Shown here in pieces: positions 1 to 7,118 of a stretch of 14,450 nucleotides of DNA. The position numbers and the translations under genes are program-made. Position 1 is the stretch's first letter. Every line of letters begins with the position of its first letter. The stretch comes from Desulfovibrionaceae bacterium UBA6814. Its GTDB lineage: Bacteria; Desulfobacterota; Desulfovibrionia; Desulfovibrionales; Desulfovibrionaceae. Below the pieces are notes generated by a model. That model did no database searches. It was not told the DNA's origin and worked only from the letters and a program-made list of their open reading frames with translations. Location of the stretch: NCBI GenBank assembly GCA_002452635.1, contig DKEU01000187.1, positions 1 through 14,450 on the forward strand. The letters are read 5' to 3'.

Positions 1-1
1 T

Positions 2-1372
<1,371 letters not shown>

Positions 1373-1385
1373 CGTGGTCCCTCCT

Positions 1386-1420
1386 AGAGCATCTTTACTT
1401 TGAAAAAGTGTAGATGCTCT
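1386..1420 (-). repeat. Hairpin directly upstream of the trpE ribosome site
   Basis: Perfect 9-bp inverted repeat AGAGCATCT / AGATGCTCT with an inner 5-bp stem ACTTT / AAAGT around a GAA loop. Its base touches the trpE Shine-Dalgarno sequence (1378-1385), so in RNA it would sit at the 5' border of the ribosome site. No U-tract follows, so it is not a terminator. It could be an mRNA-stabilising or translation-controlling hairpin, or a dispersed REP-like palindrome; the sequence alone does not decide. Confidence 0.7.
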
Positions 1421-1423
1421 TGT

Positions 1424-1485
1424 GCAGTTTGCTGAAATAATGGGACATTATTTCAGCTTCGCGCCTTGTTTCAAGGCGAAACTGC
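1424..1485. repeat. Nested inverted repeats forming a potential three-way junction
   Basis: Outer arms GCAGTTT (1424-1430) and AAACTGC (1479-1485) enclose two perfect hairpins with no spare bases on the outer sides: an 11-bp repeat GCTGAAATAAT / ATTATTTCAGC (1431-1441, 1447-1457; 5-base loop) and a 7-bp repeat CGCCTTG / CAAGGCG (1462-1468, 1472-1478; 3-base loop), separated by a 4-base linker. The 11-bp repeat covers the candidate -10 of the trpE promoter and the 7-bp repeat covers its -35, so either could be an operator. Alternatively it folds as an RNA three-way junction in read-through transcripts. Confidence 0.7.
1447..1474 (-). promoter_or_regulatory. Candidate sigma-70 promoter for trpE
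   Basis: On the minus strand TTGAAA (1474-1469) and AATAAT (1452-1447) are 16 bases apart, each matching the consensus in five of six positions. Transcription would start near 1440, giving a leader of about 68 nt before trpE that contains the 1386-1420 hairpin. It lies just downstream of the tyrA terminator, as expected for an independent trp transcription unit. This is inferred from sequence match only. Confidence 0.5.
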
Positions 1486-1493
1486 GCGATGGT

Positions 1494-1528
1494 GAAAAAA
1501 AGGCCGCGTCCCCTGGGGAGCGCGGCCT
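1494..1528 (-). terminator. Rho-independent terminator after tyrA
   Basis: On the minus strand an 8-bp perfect stem AGGCCGCG / CGCGGCCT with a 12-base loop runs straight into a seven-T tract (1501-1495). It starts 17 bases after the tyrA stop and closes the aro operon, separating it from trpE. Confidence 0.85.
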
Positions 1529-1545
1529 GCGACACTTCCGTCCGC

Positions 1546-2310
1546 CTAGGCCTCTCCCCGTTTTTTTGTCTCTCGCCACCACCAGCCGGCGCGCTCGCAC
1601 AACAGGTCCACGTCCCCGCCCATGGCGATGCCCAGCATGGTGCGGAAGCGGCGCACCGCGTCCTGGGCAAAGGGGTTGGCCTCGAACAGGGCGGAGAACA
1701 TGGCGTGGTCCTCGGTGAGCATCTTGCGCGCCGCCACCAGGCGGCGGTCGAAGGAGGGGGTCAGGAAATCCAGGAGCGACTCGTCCTCGGCCAGGGTGGC
1801 CAGATAGGCCACGGTGGTCACGAAGTTCAGGCTCTGCACCTGGGCCATGGCCCGGTCGTGGGCCTCGGGGTCGGTGCAAAAGCAGGGGAAGCCCATGGCC
1901 GTGAACCAGGCCTCGGCCAGCGCCACGGCCGCCTCGCCCCGGCCGCCGGCCAGGGCCACCCGGTTGCGGCCCGGCCCGGGGTCCGGGCCGAACAGGGGAT
2001 GGGCGCCGACCACCGGCCCGGCGTAGGCCTCCAGCATGGCCTGCACCGGCCGCACCTTGACCGAGCACACGTCGGCCAGGACCTGGGACCCGTCCAGGTG
2101 GGGCGCGGCCATCCAGGCCACGTCCTCCACCGCGTCCACGGGCACCGAGAGCACCACCAGGTCCGCGCCGGGCAGTTCACGGGCGAAGAGCTCGGCCGAG
2201 AGGGGCCGGTTCAGTTCGCGCACCGCGACGCCCTGCTCCCGGGAGCGGTCCGCAAAGAGCCGGCCCATGCGGCCCGAGGTCCCGACTATGGCCACGCAGG
2301 AAGGTTTCAC
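1546..2310 (-). CDS. tyrA: Prephenate dehydrogenase
   Basis: Oxidises prephenate to 4-hydroxyphenylpyruvate with NAD(P)+, the tyrosine branch after chorismate mutase. The 254-residue protein begins with a nucleotide-binding motif VAIVGTSGRMG (about residues 6-16) and carries GAHPLFGPDPGPG, the family's conserved His-Pro-x-x-Gly block, followed by a helical C-terminal domain. It has no chorismate mutase or ACT domain, so it is monofunctional and shorter than E. coli TyrA. The start is a GTG at 2310 overlapping the aroA stop as GTGA, with GGAGG eight bases upstream inside aroA, which implies translational coupling. The C-terminus has an unusual run of three Trp residues (GWWWRETKKRGEA). The chorismate mutase activity it needs is supplied by pheA in the same operon. 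Confidence 0.92.
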   Translation of the reverse strand: MKPSCVAIVGTSGRMGRLFADRSREQGVAVRELNRPLSAELFARELPGADLVVLSVPVDAVEDVAWMAAPHLDGSQVLADVCSVKVRPVQAMLEAYAGPVVGAHPLFGPDPGPGRNRVALAGGRGEAAVALAEAWFTAMGFPCFCTDPEAHDRAMAQVQSLNFVTTVAYLATLAEDESLLDFLTPSFDRRLVAARKMLTEDHAMFSALFEANPFAQDAVRRFRTMLGIAMGGDVDLLCERAGWWWRETKKRGEA

Positions 2311-3635
2311 GCGCCGGCCTCCGCGATCTTGGCCCACTCGTCCCAGAAGCCCGGGAAGGACTTCTTCACGCAACTCTTGTCGTCCAGGCCCACCCGCACC
2401 CCGGCCAGGGTGAGGATGGCCAGGCTCATGGCCATGCGGTGGTCGCCGAAGGTGCAGAACTCCGCCGCCGCGGTGGGGTCCATGGGCGAGGGGACGATGC
2501 GCAGGCCGTCGTCCAGGACCTCTACCCGCACCCCGAGCTTGGCCAGCTCCCCGGCCGGGGCGGCCAGGCGGTCGCACTCCTTGATGCGCAGGTGCGCCGC
2601 GCCGGAGATGACGGTCTCGCCGGAGGCTAAAGCGGCCAGCACCGCCACGGTGGGCACCAGGTCCGGGCAGGCGGCCATGTCCACCGCGATGCCCTTGAGG
2701 CGCGAGGGGAAGACCGTGACCAGGTCGTGGTCCCACTCCACCTGCGCGCCCATGCGGGCGAGGATGTCCAGGATGGCCCGGTCCCCCTGCAGGGAGTCGG
2801 GCCGCAGGCCCTTGATGCGCACCGGCCGCTGGCCCACCGCGCCCGCGGCCAGCAGGTACGACGCGTTGGACCAGTCCCCCTCCACCCGCAGGCACACGGG
2901 CTTGTACCCGCCGGGCTTGACCCGGAACCGGACCTTGCCTGGCTCCACCGCGCGGAGCTCGCGCCAGGGGGTGTAGAACCAGGCCTGGCCGTCGGTGACC
3001 TCGGCCGCGAAGGTCGCGCCGAAGTCCTCCATGGCCTGCAGGGTCAGGGACACGTAGGGCCAGGACACCACCCGGGACCCGACCAGCTCCACCACGGTCT
3101 CGGCCTGGGCCAGGGGCGCGGCCAGGAGCAGGCCCGAGAGGTACTGGCTGCTCTCCTCCGCGTCGATGGCGATGGCGCCGCCGGGCAGGCCCGCGCTGTC
3201 CATGACGAACGGCGGGAAGCCCTTCTTGCCCTCCCATTCGAAGCGCACGTCCTGGCCGGCCAGGGCGCGGGCCAGGGAGCCGATGGGCCGCTCGTGCATG
3301 CGCGGCGCGCCGTGGATCCGGAACCTGCCGGTCCCGGCCGCGGCCACCGCGGTCATGAGCCGGCAGGTGGTGCCGGACTCGTGCACGTTGAAGTCCACGG
3401 GCTGGTGCGCCCCGCCCTGGGGCCGACCCCCCACCCCGGCCACCTTGAGGATGGACCCGGCCGGGAAGAACTGCGCGCCGCAGGCCATGAAACAGGCCAT
3501 GGTGCGCCGGGTGTCGTCGCTCTCCAGCACCCCGGTGAGCTCGCTCACCCCCGGGGCCAGGGCCGCGCAGATGAGGGCGCGGTGCGACAGGGACTTGCTG
3601 GACGGGGCCGTGACCGTGACGGGCGAGTAGGTCAT
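2307..3635 (-). CDS. aroA: 3-phosphoshikimate 1-carboxyvinyltransferase (EPSP synthase)
   Basis: Transfers the enolpyruvyl group of PEP to shikimate 3-phosphate, the step before chorismate synthase. The 442-residue protein has the expected active-site blocks in order: PSSKSLSHR (residues 11-19; Lys14, Arg19), ESGTTCRLM (86-94), RMHERPIG, the SSQYLSG shikimate-phosphate loop, PDLVPTVAVLAAL with the catalytic Asp, LRIKECDRL with the catalytic Glu, FGDHRMAMSLAIL, and the terminal KKSFPGFWDEW Lys. Odd point: where E. coli-type enzymes have Asn in the N-[SA]-G-T motif, this one has Glu86. The ATG at 3635 has AAGGAGG five bases upstream, and that site overlaps the stop codon of the DUF2283 gene (TAAGGAGG). 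The gene ends in a GTGA overlap with tyrA. The last bases encode EAGA. Confidence 0.96.
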   Translation of the reverse strand: MTYSPVTVTAPSSKSLSHRALICAALAPGVSELTGVLESDDTRRTMACFMACGAQFFPAGSILKVAGVGGRPQGGAHQPVDFNVHESGTTCRLMTAVAAAGTGRFRIHGAPRMHERPIGSLARALAGQDVRFEWEGKKGFPPFVMDSAGLPGGAIAIDAEESSQYLSGLLLAAPLAQAETVVELVGSRVVSWPYVSLTLQAMEDFGATFAAEVTDGQAWFYTPWRELRAVEPGKVRFRVKPGGYKPVCLRVEGDWSNASYLLAAGAVGQRPVRIKGLRPDSLQGDRAILDILARMGAQVEWDHDLVTVFPSRLKGIAVDMAACPDLVPTVAVLAALASGETVISGAAHLRIKECDRLAAPAGELAKLGVRVEVLDDGLRIVPSPMDPTAAAEFCTFGDHRMAMSLAILTLAGVRVGLDDKSCVKKSFPGFWDEWAKIAEAGA

Positions 3636-3644
3636 GAGTCCTCC

Positions 3645-3872
3645 TTAGAGCATTCGCATGCCGCGGACGCAGCGGCCGGCCACGCTGAAGTCCAGGGACC
3701 GGGGGTTGTCGATGCGGTGGCTGGCCTGGGTGATCTCCAGGTCCACCACCCCGCCGTGGTCGTCCAGGCCCAGGGAAACCCCGGGCGCCTCCCCGTCGGC
3801 GCGGCGGCACACCGGCTCGTGGCCGAGCACGATGCGCAGCACGTCGGTTTCGGGATCGTAGGCGAGTTGCAT
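3645..3872 (-). CDS. DUF2283 family small protein
   Basis: A 75-residue protein beginning MQLAYDPETDVLRIVL, which matches the typical start of DUF2283 proteins (a short beta-rich Y-D-x-E-x-D-x-L-x-I-x-L motif). Its function is unknown. There is no signal peptide or membrane segment, and there are no obvious catalytic residues; the C-terminus (VAGRCVRGMRML) is basic. It lies in the same direction between pheA (27-base gap) and aroA (9-base gap), has AAGGAG before the ATG, and its stop codon is shared with the aroA ribosome site. It is therefore translated within the operon and possibly coupled to aroA. Whether it has any role in aromatic synthesis cannot be told. DUF2283 genes are often found alone or near toxin-antitoxin-like loci, so a passenger gene is possible. 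Confidence 0.8.
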   Translation of the reverse strand: MQLAYDPETDVLRIVLGHEPVCRRADGEAPGVSLGLDDHGGVVDLEITQASHRIDNPRSLDFSVAGRCVRGMRML

Positions 3873-3899
3873 GGCGAACTCCTTAAGATGACACGTACT

Positions 3900-5039
3900 T
3901 TACAATTCCCCCGCCGGGGCCTTGGGGGCCGGGGCGGTGTTGGACACGTCCAGGGACGGGCCGGCCGGGTAGGAGCCCAGGATGCGCAAAGTGTGGCAGC
4001 TCTCGCCCAGCTCGCGCAGGGCCACGCCGTACTCGTCGCGGCCCAGGTCGGCCTCCACGTCCACGAAGAACACGTACTTCCACTTCTCCCCGCGCATGGG
4101 GCGGGACTCCAGCTTCTTCAGGTTGATGCCCCGGGCGGCCAGCACGTTGAGCACCGCGGCCAGGGAGCCGGGCTTGTCCGGCAGGGTGAAGAGCAGGGAG
4201 GTCTTGTCCCGGTGCCCGTCGTCCGCCGGGTCCAGGCCGATTACCACGAACCGGGTCCAGTTGTCCGGCAGGTCCTCGATGCCCGCGGCCAGGACCGAGA
4301 GGCCGAACATGGGGGCCAGGGCCTGGTGGCCCAGGGCCACGGAGCCCGGGTCTTCCACCACCCGGGCCGCGGCCGCGGCGGTGCTCTCCACGGGCACCAC
4401 CTTGGCGCTGGGCAGGTTGGCCTTGAGCCAGCCGCTGCACTGGGCCAGGGGCTGGGGATGGGAGTACACCACCTTCACGTCGGCCAGGCGCTCGGCCTTG
4501 CCCAGGCAGCAGTGGCTGATCTTGCAGAAGATTTCCGACTGGATGTAGACCGCGTGCCGGAAGAAGAGGTCCAGGCACTGGCCCACGGTGCCGTTCAGGG
4601 AGTTCTCCAGGGGCACGATGCCCAGCTCGGCTTCGCCCGCGGATACCGCGGAAAACACGTCCTCGAAGCTGGGCTTGGGCAGGTAGTCCGCGTTGTGGCC
4701 CAGGAACTCCACGCCCGCGAAGTAGGAGAAGGTGCCTTCGGGCCCCAGGTAGGCCACCTGCTGCGGCCGCTGCAGGCGGCGGCTGGAGGAGAAGATCTCG
4801 CGGTAGATGGCGCGCAGGTGCTTCTCGGGCAGGGTGCCGTCCGAGACGGCCAGGAGCTTGTCCATGACCTCCTTCTCCCGGAAGGGCTTGAAGATCATGT
4901 CCCGGGTGCCGGCCTTGATGCGCCCGACCTCCAGGCTGCACCCGGCGCGGCGGGAGAGCAGGTCCAGCACGGCCAGGTCGATGGCGTCGATCTCGGTGCG
5001 CAGCTCGGCGAGGCGCTGTCCAATGGCGGTCTTGTCCAT
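3900..5039 (-). CDS. pheA: Bifunctional chorismate mutase / prephenate dehydratase (P-protein)
   Basis: Rearranges chorismate to prephenate and then dehydrates it to phenylpyruvate. The 379 residues divide as: AroQ-type chorismate mutase helices (about 1-88, with LRTEIDAIDLAVLDLLSRR and the R-x-x-K-E-x-x-V-M segment), prephenate dehydratase (about 95-270, with GPEGTFS at 99-105, PLENSLNGTVG at 143-153 and the catalytic TRF at 262-264), and an ACT regulatory domain (about 278-355, with GSLAAVLNVL and ESRPMR at 311-316). GAL-like plus ESRP motifs are those that bind phenylalanine in feedback-inhibited enzymes. The ATG at 5039 is two bases after the stop of the DHQ synthase II gene, with AAGGAAGG upstream. 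The C-terminal tail (after residue 358) is Ala/Pro-rich and poorly conserved-looking. Confidence 0.96.
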   Translation of the reverse strand: MDKTAIGQRLAELRTEIDAIDLAVLDLLSRRAGCSLEVGRIKAGTRDMIFKPFREKEVMDKLLAVSDGTLPEKHLRAIYREIFSSSRRLQRPQQVAYLGPEGTFSYFAGVEFLGHNADYLPKPSFEDVFSAVSAGEAELGIVPLENSLNGTVGQCLDLFFRHAVYIQSEIFCKISHCCLGKAERLADVKVVYSHPQPLAQCSGWLKANLPSAKVVPVESTAAAAARVVEDPGSVALGHQALAPMFGLSVLAAGIEDLPDNWTRFVVIGLDPADDGHRDKTSLLFTLPDKPGSLAAVLNVLAARGINLKKLESRPMRGEKWKYVFFVDVEADLGRDEYGVALRELGESCHTLRILGSYPAGPSLDVSNTAPAPKAPAGEL

Positions 5040-5041
5040 GC

Positions 5042-6040
5042 CTAGCCTTCCTTGATGTCCTCGGTGATGCGCATGCCGAAATGGCGGCCGGCCTGGTCCG
5101 TGCGCACCAGGATCTCGTCCCCTTCCTTGACCGACACCACGGATACCGGCTTGCCGCCGGGGGTGGTGAGCCGGATGGTCTCGGCGTTCTGCAGGAACAC
5201 CGCGCCCTCGCGGCCGTCCTTGGTGCGGGCCGAGATGAGCAGCATGGGCCGCACCTCCACCTTGACCCGGCCCACGGTGGCCAGCGAGGTCTTGCCCGCG
5301 GCGTCCACCACCAGCACCTCGCTGCCCGCGGAGAGCTCCTCCAGGTAGGAGGTCTTGTCCCCGGGACGCACGCAGTAGGCGTGCACCGCGCCGGCGTTGA
5401 CCCTGAAGGGCCGGGCCGCCACGTAGGGGTTGGACTCGGTCTCGGCGTGCACCAGGAAGGTGAAGGCGCTGGAGTTGCCCACCAGCATGCCCTGGCCGGT
5501 GCGCAGCATGGACAGGGTGTCCACGCATACCCGGTGGCCCAGGCCGGCGTGGCGCACCGCGGTCACTTGGGCCTTCTCCAGGGGCAGGGAGCCCTGGGAG
5601 AGCTTGAGCTCGGCGACTATCTGCTTCAATTCGGCCGCGGCCTCGGGCAGCACCACCAGGAAGTCCACCCCGCGCTCCAGGATGCCCGCGGCCAGCACGG
5701 CCCGGTCCAGGGACTCCACCTCGGCCCCGACCCCGAGGCCGGCGGGCGTTCCCGCCTGGGCCAGGATGTTCTCCACCGGGATGATCTCCCAGCCCTGCTT
5801 GAGGGACACGGGCTTGCCCGCGGCCAGGGCCCGGGCGGCGGTCTCCTCGTCGGCTTTGGCCGCGATGGCCACCTCGGCCAGGTCCTCGGGGGTGAGCACC
5901 GTGGTGCGGCCCAGGGCCGTGACCTTGTCCGCGTCCTTGGCCTCCACCAGGAGGCCGTCCACCCCGGACTCCAGGGCCAGGGTCACCAGCTTCTTGGCAA
6001 AGGGGATGGCCCGCACGAAGATCTTCTTGGCCGCGCTCAT
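5042..6040 (-). CDS. aroB': 3-dehydroquinate synthase II (archaeal type)
   Basis: Carries out NAD-dependent oxidative deamination and cyclisation of 2-amino-3,7-dideoxy-D-threo-hept-6-ulosonate (ADH/ADTH) to 3-dehydroquinate, the second step of the alternative shikimate entry first described for Methanocaldococcus MJ1249. The 332 residues resemble this family throughout: an N-terminal segment with GVDGLLVEAKDADKV, a central VESLDRAVLAAGILERGVDFLVV, then RVCVDTLSMLRTGQGMLVGNSSAFTFLVHAETESNPYVA split over two blocks and FRVNAGAVHAYC. These latter blocks are characteristic. It is unrelated to classical AroB. The ATG at 6040 overlaps the stop of the aldolase gene as ATGA, so the two enzymes of the alternative pathway are translationally coupled. 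A GGGGAGA sequence serves as ribosome site. A longer upstream frame to 6472 only shadows the aldolase gene. Confidence 0.93.
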   Translation of the reverse strand: MSAAKKIFVRAIPFAKKLVTLALESGVDGLLVEAKDADKVTALGRTTVLTPEDLAEVAIAAKADEETAARALAAGKPVSLKQGWEIIPVENILAQAGTPAGLGVGAEVESLDRAVLAAGILERGVDFLVVLPEAAAELKQIVAELKLSQGSLPLEKAQVTAVRHAGLGHRVCVDTLSMLRTGQGMLVGNSSAFTFLVHAETESNPYVAARPFRVNAGAVHAYCVRPGDKTSYLEELSAGSEVLVVDAAGKTSLATVGRVKVEVRPMLLISARTKDGREGAVFLQNAETIRLTTPGGKPVSVVSVKEGDEILVRTDQAGRHFGMRITEDIKEG

Positions 6041-6846
6041 CGGGTCTCCCCGGAGCTCATGAACTCCTCGGCCTGGTCCAGGTCCCAGTCGTGGTGCACG
6101 ATGCCGTTCAGGGCCCGCATGAGCTTGGTCACGGTGTCGTGCTGGAAGATGTTGCGGCCCACGGACAGCCCCGCGCCGCCGGCCTGCACCGAGTCGTGCA
6201 CCATGCGCAACAGGTCCAGGTCCGAGTCCATCTTGGGGCCGCCGGCGATGACCACGGGCACGCAGCAGGCGTCCACCACCGTGGCGAAGCTCTTGATGTC
6301 GCCGGTGTAGGGCACCTTGATCACGTCCGCGCCCAGCTCTACGCCCACCCGGGCGCAGTGGCGCACCACGTCGGGGTCGTAGGGATTGGTAATTTTCTCG
6401 CCGCGGGCGTACATCATGGCCAGCACCGGCATGCCCCACTCGGTGGCCCGGGAGGTGAGTTCGCCCAGGCACTGGAGCATGTGGCCCTCGTTCTCGTCGC
6501 CCAGGTTCACGTGGATGGACACGCCGTCCGCGCCCAGGCGCAGGGCGTCCTCCACGGTGCCGACCATGACCTTGGAGTTGGGGTAGGGGGACAGGGAGGT
6601 GGAGGCCGAGAGGTGGATGATGAGGCCCACGTCCTTGCCGCGGCCGCGGTGGGTGCAGCGGGGCATTCCCTTGTGCATGAGCACGGCGTTGGCGCCGCCC
6701 TCGGCGATGTCGTTGACCGTGCCCTTGAGGTCGATGAGGCCGTAGATGGGGCCCACCGACACGCCGTGGTCCATGGGGACGATGATGGTCCGTCCGGTAT
6801 TGCGGTTGAAGATGCGCTCGAGGCGCACCGCCTTGCCCAGGAGCAT
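6037..6846 (-). CDS. aroA': 2-amino-3,7-dideoxy-D-threo-hept-6-ulosonate (ADTH) synthase, class I aldolase family
   Basis: Condenses L-aspartate semialdehyde with a 6-deoxy-5-ketofructose 1-phosphate-derived fragment to give ADTH, replacing DAHP synthase. The 269-residue TIM-barrel protein has MDHGVSVGP (Asp26), MMYARG (Tyr146) and DVIKVPYTG (Lys177). These align at a constant offset of seven with Asp33, Tyr153 and the Schiff-base Lys184 known from MJ0400, so the enzyme looks active. A phosphate-binding GGP / SVGRNIFQ end is present. It is first in the aro operon; the ATG at 6846 has AAGGAGG six bases upstream. Such proteins are often labelled fructose-bisphosphate aldolase, but coupling to 3-dehydroquinate synthase II points to the aromatic pathway. 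Expression is probably controlled by the attenuator 80 bases upstream. Confidence 0.93.
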   Translation of the reverse strand: MLLGKAVRLERIFNRNTGRTIIVPMDHGVSVGPIYGLIDLKGTVNDIAEGGANAVLMHKGMPRCTHRGRGKDVGLIIHLSASTSLSPYPNSKVMVGTVEDALRLGADGVSIHVNLGDENEGHMLQCLGELTSRATEWGMPVLAMMYARGEKITNPYDPDVVRHCARVGVELGADVIKVPYTGDIKSFATVVDACCVPVVIAGGPKMDSDLDLLRMVHDSVQAGGAGLSVGRNIFQHDTVTKLMRALNGIVHHDWDLDQAEEFMSSGETR

Positions 6847-6921
6847 GGGTTTCCTCCTTGCTCGGTTGTCCCGTCGTCCCGCGGCCCTGTCCTGTATCCC
6901 GGCGGCCCCGCGAGAGGTCCT

Positions 6922-6963
6922 AAAAACGAAGGGCCGCCGGCTTGTGCTGCCTGCGGCCCTTCG
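6922..6963 (-). terminator. Attenuator terminator in the aro operon leader
   Basis: On the minus strand CGAAGGGCCGC (6963-6953) and GCGGCCCTTCG (6937-6927) form a perfect 11-bp GC-rich stem, followed at once by TTTTT (6926-6922). The 15-base loop can add a GGC/GCC pair set. It lies between the leader ORF stop (6986) and the first structural gene (6846), where only a conditional terminator makes sense. The upstream arm overlaps a competing 10-bp antiterminator pairing (7018-7009 with 6958-6949). Confidence 0.88.
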
Positions 6964-7018
6964 GGGTTGGTCTGTTGCGCGCTCCTTAGAGCAGTCCGCA
7001 CCCCTCCCGGCCACAGGC
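6949..7018 (-). promoter_or_regulatory. Antiterminator pairing of the aro attenuator
   Basis: In the minus-strand RNA GCCUGUGGCC (7018-7009), inside the leader ORF just after the aromatic codons, can pair with GGCCGCAGGC (6958-6949): nine Watson-Crick pairs and one G-U. A further GGGGU/ACCCC pairing lies inward. The downstream partner takes six bases of the terminator's first arm, so the two structures exclude each other. A ribosome held at the early aromatic codons would leave 7018-7009 free and favour read-through. Pairing was read by eye, without an energy calculation. Confidence 0.75.
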
Positions 7019-7048
7019 GGGCATAAACCAAAAATACCAAAAGTACAT
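6986..7048 (-). CDS. Aromatic leader peptide of the aro operon (attenuation peptide)
   Basis: A 20-codon ORF, MYFWYFWFMPAC..., whose codons 2-8 are Tyr-Phe-Trp-Tyr-Phe-Trp-Phe, ending in TAA at 6988-6986. It lies 139 bases before the first operon gene and 22 bases before a perfect intrinsic terminator, the arrangement of trp- and phe-type leader peptides. Its role would be to sense charged tRNA-Tyr, tRNA-Phe and tRNA-Trp by ribosome stalling. No strong ribosome site precedes the ATG at 7048 (only GAAAG about 15 bases away). An in-frame ATG at 7072, giving MRTESSAP before the same sequence, lies very near the predicted transcription start and is an alternative, perhaps leaderless, start. Attenuation is inferred; the codon run and hairpin are directly visible. 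Confidence 0.85.
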   Translation of the reverse strand: MYFWYFWFMPACGREGCGLL

Positions 7049-7080
7049 GGGGGCGGAGCTTTCGGTGCGCATGATTGCGG

Positions 7081-7110
7081 GCTCTACGCCGTGGGCCGGG
7101 AAATTGTCAA
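7081..7110 (-). promoter_or_regulatory. Candidate promoter of the aro operon
   Basis: A perfect -35 hexamer TTGACA (7110-7105) is followed after 17-18 bases by GTAGAG / TAGAGC (7087-7081), a weak -10. Transcription would start near 7073, just before the leader ORF. The -35 lies inside an 18-bp perfect palindrome (7101-7118). The -35 is convincing, the -10 less so. Confidence 0.55.
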
Positions 7111-7118
7111 GACAATTT
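7101..7118. promoter_or_regulatory. Palindromic candidate operator over the aro -35
   Basis: AAATTGTCTTGACAATTT (minus strand) is an uninterrupted 18-bp perfect palindrome that contains the -35 hexamer of the aro promoter. A dimeric repressor bound here would block the promoter. The two-base centre makes it a poor RNA hairpin, so a protein site is more likely. The regulator is not identifiable from the sequence. Confidence 0.5.

Noticed and set aside
1546..3810. A 754-codon minus-strand frame running through aroA into tyrA
   Set aside because: Only its last part (1546-2310) is tyrA; the rest is an out-of-frame shadow of aroA with Arg/Pro/Gly-rich nonsense, typical of high-GC DNA. A tyrA-aroA fusion is not supported.
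2727..5045. A 772-codon plus-strand frame opposite aroA and pheA
   Set aside because: Antisense shadow with His/Gly/Gln-rich low-complexity translation, no domain and no ribosome site.
6037..6846. Glycolytic fructose-bisphosphate aldolase
   Set aside because: The family resemblance is real, but the ATGA overlap with 3-dehydroquinate synthase II and the position in an aro operon point to ADTH synthase.
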